Shown here in pieces: positions 49,921-59,739 of a stretch of DNA of 64,000 nt; positions within the stretch are counted from its first letter, which is position 1; each line of letters starts with the position of its first letter. The translations under genes were made by a program, and so were the position numbers. Location of the stretch: NCBI GenBank assembly GCA_905250075.1, contig CAJNOP010000298.1, forward strand, positions 62,001 to 126,000, written 5' to 3'. The notes under the pieces were generated by a model. It was not told the DNA's origin and did no database searches. It was given only the letters and a program-made list of their open reading frames with translations. The DNA is from Rotaria sp. Silwood1 (Eukaryota; Rotifera; Eurotatoria; Philodinida; Philodinidae).

Positions 49921-50783
49921 ATTTGATTTATAAACGAGAGTTTAAAGTAGGATTCGTACAAATAGACATCCTAGAATTGTAAGATTTACAGTTTTTTGAT
50001 ATTTTGATTATGGCAGTAATCAAATCACAGATCTTGGAAGACGTATTGCCATCTTATGACGCATGGTGAAGTTGTGAGTATGTGTCTGGTATGGATTTCT
50101 ATGAAAAGAAGTATATGCATCTTTACCTCCACAGTAATCCATATCGTACCCACATCGTATTCTTGAGAGAGACGATATTTAACGTTGTCAAAGGATCTTT
50201 ACATAGTTTGTAGTCATAAATTTCGTTTTTCTTTGCTTTTATTCTTCCACTTGTCGATGAAACATACATTAGTGACGATAGAGTTACTTTTTCTTTTCTG
50301 TTCTTTGATTTTTTTTTTGTCTATGCTATTGCATCCAATCAAAATAACGACTATGCTTTTTTTATCCGACCATGCTGCCAAAAAAGTGTGAACAAACACT
50401 TATTTCGATTTTCTTTCAACTAAGGTACGTAAGGTAAACACGCATTTCATATCCTCGAGGTGCAAACTGTAACTGAATTGTTTAAATGGATTTAAACTGA
50501 CCAGAAAAGCAAAATTTAATCATTTCTCCACAATAATTTCGATCCCTACTTTGAAGGAAAATGGTAAAAAAAAACGCTCTCACTAGACATAGATTTTTAC
50601 TTCATTTTGTCAGATGAAAAGCTTTCAGTATAGTTTCTAGAAGATTAAAGTATATATCTGAAAATTCAAACTTTTTTTTCTAGTGTGCCGAACCGTATCT
50701 TGCTTATTCTCACAAAATAATAGAGCTACAATAAAATAGAATTTTGTTTGCGGTGATTGACTGACTAGTGTCATAAAAGTTAC

Positions 50784-50822
50784 GGTGTGGATGTCGAAGA
50801 AGTAAGCAATCACATCCACACC
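50784..50822. repeat. GT/CA hairpin with 11-bp perfect stem
   Basis: GGTGTGGATGT (50784-50794) pairs perfectly with ACATCCACACC (50812-50822) across a 17-nt loop. Composition and motif match the ends of the larger TGTGGG-type foldbacks at 53.0 and 53.6 kb. Confidence 0.55.
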
Positions 50823-52042
50823 CTTTTTCAATTGAAAGTTTAATAAGATTCAAGTTCGAATCATCTGGTATTTCAAGTAACACACTATGAATTTTTAGTA
50901 GTGATACAAAACGATCTCTAATGAAATATGCGAAGAGTATTAAAGAAAACTTAAAATGAAACATTTTGACTGTATCGCCAATGAATTTCCTTCCATGTGA
51001 AGATTTGTTCTTGTCACAAGAGTAAATATAAAGGTTTGAGCATGTTTTTTGTCTTGCTCTTTCAACGAGACAAAATTTTGGTGCGTTTTAAGACTTACTT
51101 CTATATCAAAACAAGCGAGTTTATGTTATTAATTTTGATGAACACCTTTGAGAGAAAGTTTCTCTTTTTACTCTACAGACTATAATCTAATTATATATTA
51201 TTTTCCGGGTTTATTGCTTTATCTGATATAAAGCGTATGTACTTTATTGAGACTAACAACTATAGAATTTGTTGTTTCTAGTAGAGTTATTTTCAGCAAT
51301 ATCGATGATGATGATGCTTATTGTTGTACTGAATGAGAATCATGGGAAAATTATTCGATACTATTCGAAAAGAACATGCTTCATAAATCGATGAACTGTC
51401 TTGGTCAGTGTAAAATAAACTGGAAAATTCTATTCTTTTTGACTATTCTACTTCTTCCTTCTCATTTATAATAGATTATTGTAAGATCATGAGAGCTCTT
51501 TTTTTTGTCAAACAACTGAAAGATTCTCTGACTGACTGGCATTGTTTGTTTCAGTATCAAGATGCCTATATATTGGATATACTGTCACGTATTCTCTCAA
51601 AGAATTAACCGAAAGAAGTCTCATTTGTTCTATGTTTGTGTTGCCTCTCAAAAAAAAAAAACTAAACACGGGCACTTTACTACCGTAGAAGATTCAACAC
51701 TAGTCAATTTTCAATTATGTACTTATTAGACGATTTCGAAAAAAAATTTTCCTTTTCAACATATCGATGATAATATTTTATGTTTGTGCAATGAAGTTTT
51801 CCACTAGAAAACAATTTTATCAGCATTCAGCAACAGCTTACATAATGTTGGATTATCATGCTAAATGATAAAAAAAACACATTTTCGATAATTTTACATT
51901 CCACGATGAATTTATCGCGAAAATAATGCAAGAAGGCTGATATGCTGCATAGTAATATGTTAAATCTTAGAATGCACAGAATAGATACAACATACAGCAC
52001 ATTTGAATCATTTTAGATATTTATTTTCTTTTTTATGAAAGA

Positions 52043-52383
52043 GTTGCTCTGGCAGACTAGTGTTGCGACCAACCCGCTCATTTTCGTCATTGCAACATGT
52101 ATTTGATCAGAGCTGATCATTTACTCCTTGGTAAGTTATAGTAAACAACTTTTCTTGCACATCTCTGGCGCAGCATATTTCTTCAGTCTTACACATTTCG
52201 TTTTTACGTTCTGTCTTTCTTATACTTTAGGTGTAAGGACAGAGTAAATGTGATGCGCCAAGCATCCACAAGAAAAGTTGCTTATTACAATTTACTAAAA
52301 GGTAAACAATAAGTTTTGATTAAACCTATGTTGCAATGACGAAGGCATGCAGGTTGAAGGTAACATTAGCCTGCCAGAGCAAC
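52043..52383. mobile_element. 341-bp foldback element (MITE-like)
   Basis: The element starts GTTGCTCTGGCAG and ends with its exact inverse CTGCCAGAGCAAC. The two arms, each roughly 150 bp, align through most of their length: CTTCGTCATTGCAACAT versus TTTTCGTCATTGCAACAT, then GTTTAC-type and AACTTTTCTTG blocks, GGCGCA, and a central GTCTTACAC versus GTCCTTACAC pair. No coding capacity and no clear target duplication. The structure is a non-autonomous foldback transposon. Confidence 0.7.
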
Positions 52384-53052
52384 ACTTAGTTGAAAAGGAA
52401 AACAAAAAAAGACAAAGTCGGCATATATATTGAGTGAGACTGTAACTCATGTTTTAAGACAGGAGATATAGTTTAAAATGTTATTTTTCCAAGGGATTAG
52501 CTAGTTGAATAAAGTATTTCTTTGTCTAACTGGTACATTTTGATTTTATTTCTATACATCGATAATGAACAGAATTATTTTTCCGTTGTAATAGAATTAG
52601 CATTCTATGTTTTTTTTTATTACCATGTACTTTACCTCTCATCATGAAACTAAACATTATCAATGATTTAGGCACAATTTTTGTAGCTATGGTATAGCTC
52701 TATCTAAAACATTTAATCTGATGGGAAAGAAAAGGCAATGAAAGAATGGCATAAGAAATTTGGTACTAAACATTACTTTTGTACAGATATTTTAATCCTA
52801 GTAGAAATTCACTTACTATTTAAACTGATTCATATGTATACTCGAACCATGCATGTCGAGAATCAAAACCTGAAAATGTCGTGTGATAATATCGCTTCTC
52901 CGCGAAAGATCTTTTTTTTTGAAAAAGAAATGTGTGTGAAATATGCACATCAAATTCCATGTAAATATCTAAATTTCAGAATTAAGTTAACGCTTTGTGA
53001 CTTTCAAGGCTAGGATCAAAATGTAATAGTATATATTTTTGCTGTTTTGAAA

Positions 53053-53098
53053 GGGGTGTGGGTGTGGGTGTGGGTTGACGAAATACACAGCCACATCC
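53053..53098. repeat. Interstitial TGTGGG tract with CA-rich partner
   Basis: Three exact TGTGGG units (53057-53074), preceded by GGGG, are followed within 25 bp by CACAGCCACATCC, a degenerate reverse complement. TGTGGG is the telomeric hexamer reported for the bdelloid rotifer Adineta vaga. The dispersed repeat shared with 46.6 kb starts directly after it. Confidence 0.6.
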
Positions 53099-53135
53099 GC
53101 TTTTTTCGGACAAAATCATACGACTTCCAATCAAA
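53099..53135. repeat. Dispersed repeat copy shared with 46612-46649
   Basis: This is the second copy of the GC-T-run plus CGGACAAAATCATACGACTTC repeat. It abuts the CA-rich side of the TGTGGG foldback, suggesting that both belong to one repeat family or that the foldback inserted beside it. Confidence 0.6.
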
Positions 53136-53258
53136 AAAAATTTTGTCTTTTCTTTTTACAAATCAGTTATATTTGACTATTATGATCGTCTTGATGTGCA
53201 TATGAAGAAGCTTTTTTTTCTAGACGAAATTCCTTAAGTTGATTTTTAATTTCTATAG

Positions 53259-53510
53259 ATCATAGTATCAAAAAGTTCTAACATTATCACCAAAACAAGT
53301 GGTTTTTATTCAGAAACAAACGAAATTTTACAACAAATACCTGAAATAAAACAAATTAAAATTGGTTTAATGAATTTATTTATTCAGCATACAACTGTAT
53401 CATTATCGATTAATGTAAATCCTGTACGTGTCGTATGAGTTGATATGGAAACAATATTTAATGAGATTGTATCGGAAGATAAAGACGATATGCTAACACT
53501 TGCAGAATAA
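53259..53510 (+). pseudogene. Relic of a YjbQ/UPF0047 family gene
   Basis: One frame of 84 codons following an AG acceptor (53257-53258) reads like the first two thirds of a YjbQ/UPF0047 protein: GFYSETNEILQQI (family: GxxDITxxV), IGLMNLFIQHTTVSLSIN (family: GxxxVFxxHTTAxLxINE) and VDMETIF (family: DxxxxL). There is one in-frame TGA (53436-53438), and the frame ends at TAA 53508-53510 before the conserved HN..GxDD..AH half. The family is small (about 130-140 aa) and found in bacteria, archaea, fungi and plants, with some members reported to have thiamine-phosphate synthase activity. GT-rich foldbacks lie on both sides (53053 and 53573). It is a decayed or truncated copy. Confidence 0.75.
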
Positions 53511-53572
53511 AGTAGGAAATACTATTAATCATTTAGTTGATAATCTATCGACAGAAGAGAATGGTATAAATG

Positions 53573-53727
53573 AAGGGTGTGGGTGAGGGTGTAGGTGTGG
53601 GTCTGTGAGTGTGGGTGTGTGGGGTGTGGGTGTGCGTGTGGGCGTGGGTGTGGGTGCGGAAGTGAAAGACAACTTTCAGAAGACGCTACACGCACCCACA
53701 CCCACATCCTCCCCTCACCCACCCTGA
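53573..53727. repeat. 155-bp TGTGGG-type foldback
   Basis: The left half is a degenerate array of TGTGGG-like units (GGGTGTGGGTGAGGGTG...GTGGGTGTGGGTGCGG) and the right half is the inverse (GCACCCACACCCACATCC, then CCCTCACCCACCC), separated by about 35 bp. Both outer ends carry GAAGGGTG / CACCCTGAAG. The strand asymmetry (G-rich left, C-rich right) would allow a long hairpin or G-quadruplex formation. Confidence 0.7.
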
Positions 53728-53879
53728 AGAAATATTTTATCAAACACAGCTTATTCTTTTCTTACGTTCTTATCTATGCAGTAAACTCTGGTCGATTTCA
53801 GGTATACAAGTAGGTAAATACTACCATTGCTGTTGAATAAATTATCAGCAGAACATCATAAAACATCTACAGGGTGATT

Positions 53880-54852
53880 NNNNNNNNNNNNNNNNNNNNN
53901 NNNNNNNNNNNNNNNNNNNNNNNNNNNNNNNNNNNNNNNNNNNNNNNNNNNNNNNNNNNNNNNNNNNNNNNNNNNNNNNNNNNNNNNNNNNNNNNNNNNN
54001 NNNNNNNNNNNNNNNNNNNNNNNNNNNNNNNNNNNNNNNNNNNNNNNNNNNNNNNNNNNNNNNNNNNNNNNNNNNNNNNNNNNNNNNNNNNNNNNNNNNN
54101 NNNNNNNNNNNNNNNNNNNNNNNNNNNNNNNNNNNNNNNNNNNNNNNNNNNNNNNNNNNNNNNNNNNNNNNNNNNNNNNNNNNNNNNNNNNNNNNNNNNN
54201 NNNNNNNNNNNNNNNNNNNNNNNNNNNNNNNNNNNNNNNNNNNNNNNNNNNNNNNNNNNNNNNNNNNNNNNNNNNNNNNNNNNNNNNNNNNNNNNNNNNN
54301 NNNNNNNNNNNNNNNNNNNNNNNNNNNNNNNNNNNNNNNNNNNNNNNNNNNNNNNNNNNNNNNNNNNNNNNNNNNNNNNNNNNNNNNNNNNNNNNNNNNN
54401 NNNNNNNNNNNNNNNNNNNNNNNNNNNNNNNNNNNNNNNNNNNNNNNNNNNNNNNNNNNNNNNNNNNNNNNNNNNNNNNNNNNNNNNNNNNNNNNNNNNN
54501 NNNNNNNNNNNNNNNNNNNNNNNNNNNNNNNNNNNNNNNNNNNNNNNNNNNNNNNNNNNNNNNNNNNNNNNNNNNNNNNNNNNNNNNNNNNNNNNNNNNN
54601 NNNNNNNNNNNNNNNNNNNNNNNNNNNNNNNNNNNNNNNNNNNNNNNNNNNNNNNNNNNNNNNNNNNNNNNNNNNNNNNNNNNNNNNNNNNNNNNNNNNN
54701 NNNNNNNNNNNNNNNNNNNNNNNNNNNNNNNNNNNNNNNNNNNNNNNNNNNNNNNNNNNNNNNNNNNNNNNNNNNNNNNNNNNNNNNNNNNNNNNNNNNN
54801 NNNNNNNNNNNNNNNNNNNNNNNNNNNNNNNNNNNNNNNNNNNNNNNNNNNN
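53880..54852. other. Assembly gap (973 N)
   Basis: Unsequenced or unresolved bases. The left edge reads TACAGGGTGATT and the right edge CCAAACAG followed by a TTTGGG array, so the gap probably hides repetitive DNA. Open frames drawn across it are artefacts. Confidence 0.98.
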
Positions 54853-54860
54853 CCAAACAG

Positions 54861-54883
54861 TTTGGGTTTGGGTTTGGGTTTGG
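54861..54883 (+). repeat. TTTGGG tandem array at the gap edge
   Basis: Three full TTTGGG units plus a partial one start eight bases after the gap; the eight bases, CCAAACAG, contain the inverse motif CCAAAC. The array may continue inside the gap in either orientation. Confidence 0.7.
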
Positions 54884-55059
54884 TGCATGCCTATCTGTCT
54901 CCTTTATTCTTTCATTGTGTGTGAGCAATGTAAAAATAATACCTAGGCAATAATATATACTTTATTGCTGTCGTCGTTAATCACTTTTTCTATTCGGTAT
55001 GTATTGGTTTTATCGTTGTAACGGATCATTGGACGACCAAGAATAATAGGCAACAACTG

Positions 55060-55067
55060 TATAAATA
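55060..55067 (+). promoter_or_regulatory. TATA box of the 199-aa secreted protein gene
   Basis: TATAAATA stands 35 bp before the ATG at 55103, implying a very short 5' UTR. It is the same octamer as upstream of the secreted-protein gene at 29587. Confidence 0.5.
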
Positions 55068-55102
55068 TTGAAGTAGTGTAAAGAAGAAACTCAGTATTAA
55101 CC

Positions 55103-55702
55103 ATGTATGCTAAGAAGCTAGTTCACATAACTGCCTGTTTGCTTATTATGTTGGTCTCCAGTAACAACATTGTTGAAAGTAGAACATTGTATTTCAAGAT
55201 GCGGAATCAAATTTCTCATGGTAAACACATTGGTGAATCTTTAAATAAAATATTTAATAATATTGATTCTGATCAAATCAGTGAATTAACAGCTGCAATT
55301 CAAGAATGCTTCGATACCAAAGATAGTGCTCGTACAAAGGCGTTTAACTTGAAAGCCATGGAGGTTGCTAAAAACTTGCTAGACAAGTCAGTGGGAAGTA
55401 AACGAAGAGATACATTAGACAAATTTCTCGATGATTATTATTACAAAAGATTGGCAACACGTGATAGGATGGCAGATATCAATAAACTTAATGCGTTGAT
55501 TGTAGAATATATGAAAGTGCTATCAGAAGATGAAGGTGTAAAAGGTGAGCAACTTGGTGCAGCATTCGTGATGAGTACAAAAGAAAATCACAAAGAATAT
55601 GTCAGACAGATTATCGAGTATGCTCGCAAATGTGCAAAGGGTGAACCTCTCAACAGACGAAATCAATTACGTGATTTTCTTGAAGATAATGATGAAGACT
55701 AA
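55103..55702 (+). CDS. Secreted helical protein, unknown family
   Basis: An intact, intronless 199-aa frame. Residues 1-27 form a signal peptide (basic KK, hydrophobic core about 8-20, small residues before ESR). The mature part is almost entirely helical and charged, with two cysteines (in QECFDTK and RKCAKGE) that could form one disulfide, dibasic sites (KRR, NRR), and an acidic C-terminus (FLEDNDED). It stands between the assembly gap and transposon relics, yet has no stop or frameshift, a TATA box upstream and an AATAAA about 120 bp after the stop, so it is likely to be expressed. I do not recognise a family. The lone intact gene in a decayed neighbourhood may be young or recently acquired. 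Confidence 0.75.
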   Translation: MYAKKLVHITACLLIMLVSSNNIVESRTLYFKMRNQISHGKHIGESLNKIFNNIDSDQISELTAAIQECFDTKDSARTKAFNLKAMEVAKNLLDKSVGSKRRDTLDKFLDDYYYKRLATRDRMADINKLNALIVEYMKVLSEDEGVKGEQLGAAFVMSTKENHKEYVRQIIEYARKCAKGEPLNRRNQLRDFLEDNDED

Positions 55703-55823
55703 AAAGAAGATTATGAAGTAGTAAACTATAATATACTTTTTTTTTAATTCAATTTTTAGTTAGAAATACATCACGCTACATTATCTTGCATTTTAAGTTT
55801 TTTTCTTTTTCTTTTTCTTTTTC

Positions 55824-55829
55824 AATAAA
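55824..55829 (+). other. Polyadenylation signal AATAAA
   Basis: AATAAA follows a T-rich stretch about 120 bp after the stop of the secreted-protein gene; a second AATAAA-like match follows within 15 bp. Confidence 0.4.
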
Positions 55830-56475
55830 TGAAAATAAACCTTCGCTACTCAAAGTACTCTTATTAAATTCGATCAATAAAGACATGTCACTCATAGTTA
55901 ATTTATCAATATGAATTAGTTATATAGCAAATGCAGTCATTCTCAATATGGTGGTGATATTCAACCTTGTGTTCATTACAAAATACAAGTATACTTTCAA
56001 CTTCGACTTAAATCTGCGTCTATCTGTCATTAATCAAAAATAAAAACACGTCACTATAAGATGATTAAAGTACATGATTTCAACATATGTTTAGGAAATA
56101 GTATGTTGCTTCTATCTTTTCTTGATGATGAATGAAATTTTATTAAGAAAATATCAATCGTTGAGATTTATTTCTGTTATGATCCGTATTAACACACAAG
56201 ATCATATACATTATCTTCTTGATATCGCTCTCCATCTTTTTCATTTTCATTCTTCCTCATCCTCTACGTATATGTTTATGTATTTCTCTTTCATTGGATA
56301 TTACATCTTTACATATTGTTTATCTTTTTTTTTCTTTTTTTCACTTCTTAATTATTGTTAAGCGTGTGTCGTGAACCTGCAATAAAGACAAGTTCAAAAC
56401 ACTTTTGAACTAAACGTACATCTTAACAATTGGCAACCCTTGGCATAAAAAAGAACAAAAAAAAGAGATATTTAT
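55830..56475. other. Intergenic region, nothing specific seen
   Basis: AT-rich. A plus-strand frame at 56122-56361 is rich in Phe, His and Ser from base composition and shows no family resemblance. Confidence 0.35.
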
Positions 56476-57050
56476 CATGAATGTTATTAATAAAGAAATA
56501 CATCATACATTAGGTGTTACTGAAGGTGAAATATTTATTGTTGAACGTATTGTTAATCATCGTTTTTGCAATGGCGAAAAAGAATATTTAATTAAGTACA
56601 TAGAAAGGTCATTCTGAAGAATAAAATACTTGAAAGTCTCAAGAAAATTTAGATTGTCTGGATTTAATAGAAGAATATTAAAAAAGTTTAATGCAACATT
56701 TTCCTTATAAGATTAATGATTCATCATCTTTATCTTTAAAACCTATTGCTGATAATAAGCTTCATCAATTTGGTGTACATCATGAAATTAATCATGCAGA
56801 TAAATCTTCACTATTAGATTTACTTCGTCAACATGTAGTTATCTTTTCTGGTAACGAAACTGAAAATGCACAACAATGGTTTTACAATTTTACAATATTG
56901 ATTTAAAATTTTGTGAACTTAAACTATCCTTTCATGATCGACTTGAACTTATTCCATATTTTTGTTACAAATGCTGCAATTGTTTGGTACAGTTTAAATA
57001 AAGAAAAAATTAAATGTTATACTGATTTTTGTTAAGTAATGATACACAAA
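56476..57050 (+). pseudogene. Relic with chromodomain and gag-like segment
   Basis: From the ATG at 56476 the frame reads a short N-terminus and then the start of a chromodomain (EIFIVERIVNHR, a family-like ExYxVExIL start, then EYLIKY). A frame change and several stops follow; the rest of the chromodomain (an ENLDCLDLIEEY end) is recognisable in the second frame. From about 56691 to 56900 that frame is open and includes AQQWFYNF; further broken frames to about 57050 keep short blocks with the helical, Trp-containing pattern of retrotransposon gag capsid domains. Stops fall where chromodomains have Trp. It is a dead fragment of a retroelement or of a gene derived from one. The gag part is less certain than the chromodomain. 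Confidence 0.55.
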
Positions 57051-57574
57051 TAGAGTTCGATTCAACAATATGTTGAATTTCTTTTATGTTTATTAAGAAA
57101 AAGATGTTCCTTGTACAGTGGTTATACACGCACTTATATAAATAACAGATGAAGAAAGATCACGAACCAAAATGACACGAAAGAAAAAAACATAAGGAAA
57201 GATGTTGTTCCTAACACCTTTCTCCTTCCAAGAAAAGTTTTTTGTTTACAAAATACTTTTAGCTTTTTTGTTTTTATATATACAGGTATATATGAAGATG
57301 TGAACCAGAGAAAGAGAAAACACTTCAAAAGAAGAGAGAGAGAGAAAAAAAATCTAATGTAACTATATCATTTAGTGAAAGAACATGTTCAAAACATCAT
57401 ATAGAAAAAATATATATAACAAGATGAGAGAAGATATCACGATGAGAGAGAAGATACAAAAAAAATGTAATAGTAATATATACAAAATAATAAAATAACG
57501 AGAAAAGAAAATTTCTTTTACTGTTTGTGCTGTTATTGTTATTGACGATCTTGTTGATGACGACGTCGATGAAT
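57051..57574. other. Noncoding AT-rich stretch with a GA-rich run
   Basis: No protein-like frame. It contains a purine-rich GAGAGA stretch near 57330-57350 and A-rich runs. Confidence 0.35.
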
Positions 57575-59153
57575 TTAATAATTTTTTTGATCAAACATAT
57601 CTTCTGGTATTTTTTCTTGGTACTGTTGTTTGATCAGGTCGTCCTTCACACCAATAATTAATATTCCATCAAACTCCTTGATGTGTACATATTTGATGCC
57701 ATGTTGTTTAAGAATTTTCCTCAGTAATGGCATAGTAAATTTATGATATATAAGACGAGTGATATAATGTTGATAACGACGCATACAATGTGTATTATTT
57801 CTCTTTCGATTTCTTCGTTGTCTTGATTCCTTTGATCGTTGTTAATGAGTTGATCTATGTTTCGGTGCTGTTGGTTTTCCTTCAACATCTTCAGCTGGTT
57901 TTATTTGGTCATTATCATTATGTTCGGTTGGTTTACATTCTTCATTATTATCAAAAATAAATTCATTATCTTCTGGAATAATTAATTCAACACGATTGAG
58001 CAATAATTTACCATTGAATTCTTGTTCATCATTTCAAATTTCTTCATGTTCAGGTTGTTTATTTATAACTGGTCCAGTAAGTTGGTTAAGATAAATTACA
58101 TTATCATCTGATATTGATTCTAAATCATCATCATTTAAATTAAATAATTTTTGTGGATTAATATTTTTTTTAATTTTTTAATTTTATGAATTATTTGCTG
58201 AAAGTGGTGGTGATTTAAATGATGTAAATAATTCAATAATATTTGTATTTTTTCACTGTTTGAATGTTCAATTTTCTAAAACTGGTCTAATAAGATACGT
58301 TGTTGAAAAACAATCATATATAGTATATGTAATCATTTTTTCTCTTCGACCAATTGATAATGTTGAATTATTTGATGTTAAACCTGCAGCTCAATTATTA
58401 ACCGTACTTGATATGTCGATGAACATGTGTGCAGCATAAACTAAGGCCTTCCGAAGAGCCCACTGTTCATGTGAACGATATGGACTTTGTTCATGATAAG
58501 CACACATTGATGACGAATAATTTTGTGTAATAACATTATCATAATTAACACCATCAGGATGATGGTGATGATTCGGACGACATGACTGACAATGACTCAG
58601 TGCCCACTCATACCACTCCGAAAAATATGGTTATATGTCAATCATCGATGCTAATGTTGGCCGACTAAATAAATAATAATCTTTTGTTGGATCAAGTTCC
58701 TTGTCCATATTACCTCACGAGTACAATTCATTTCCAGATCTAAATACTAATGTAAAAAATTCTTCAATTTTAACATATGTCGGTAGATTATTAGGTGGAA
58801 GATGTTGTAATTCAATTAATATTACCAATAATAGTAGTCGAGGTGGTAGTCTGTATTTGTATTAATGCTAATTGACCATTTGATTTTTCTGACTCTGTAT
58901 TAATAGTAAATTGAGTACATTCTTGTACATGATTGACCAATAAGTGCATTTCTTCCATTGAAGTATATTTGTTCACATAAACCACTTTATAAATAGCTGT
59001 TGGTACGACAAATAGTCAAAATTTTTGTCGTAATTCAACATTTTCTTTTACTTTGATTGTTGTTCGTGCCCATTTTTGTTATTGATATATGTCACGAGCG
59101 GTTGATGTATCATCAGTATCACGTAAATAATGTGGAATGAATTTATCCGACAT
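57575..59153 (-). pseudogene. Degenerate ORF of an unidentified family
   Basis: From the ATG at 59153 to the stop at 57575 the minus strand is protein-like over most of its length, broken by about a dozen stops and at least one frameshift (near 58830-58860). The N-terminal part (KFIPHYLRDTDD, KVKENVELRQKF, KVVYVNKYTSMEEMHLL) is followed by a Cys/His-rich segment (SHCQSCRPNHHHHPDG, about 58560-58620), a helical stretch (EQWALRKALVYAAHMF), an acidic linker rich in Asn, Asp and Glu, a basic patch, and an intact last 69 codons (IKYVHIKEFDGILIIGVKDD). Several TGA stops (58725, 58391, 58268, 58253, 58034) sit where a Trp or Arg codon would fit. I cannot name the family; a transposon-encoded protein or a gene of foreign origin are both possible. 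Confidence 0.6.
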
Positions 59154-59739
59154 ACTAATGACTAGAAAAGAGAATTAAAATAAACAAAATGAATAGAAAT
59201 AAAATAAAAAATAACATATAACATCTTATTAGTTCAGATGAATAATCCTATCGATAAATTAATGTATAGATGTCACAAATTCATGAAAGCACATTTTTAT
59301 AAAATATAAAGGTAAGAAAAAATTCATAAGGTATACTCAAAACAGAAACATTTCTAAAGGGGAGCTTTCTGACATATAATATGATGTTAATTTTTGTAAT
59401 AATCAATTTTTGATAATGCTATCCATATGGAAATGATAGTAACTATTGATAATTAATGCGCGCATATTAAAATATCAATCTCTCCACACATAGTAATGAA
59501 TCAATGTTGTTCCATGAAAGTCGTTGCGCATACGCCAACCATAGTTGAACATCAACCATTATAACATAACAAAGCATATAAGCTGCCGGCAAATCGAAAA
59601 TTGGAGCAAAATTTTTTTTTGCTGATTTTTTGGTATGGTTGGATAGAGCTCGTCGAGTTGCCTATAAAAATGTTGTTTGTAAAATTTTTAGATCGATTTT
59701 TCCATAAAAAAATTCAAATATACTATTATACCCAAAATA
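59154..59739. other. Intergenic AT-rich stretch
   Basis: Nothing recognisable up to the start of the GGTTTCCGA-type repeat at 59740. Confidence 0.4.

Larger units (their letters stand above)
49921..53258. other. Gene-poor region with foldback elements
   Basis: AT-rich, with no intact gene. It includes the small GT/CA hairpin at 50784-50822, the 341-bp foldback at 52043-52383 and the TGTGGG tract at 53053-53098, listed separately. Frames such as 50185-50391 or 52738-53013 show no family resemblance. Confidence 0.4.

Noticed and set aside
53845..54953. Open frames of about 350 codons on both strands
   Set aside because: They run through the N gap; the residues are unknown and no gene is shown.
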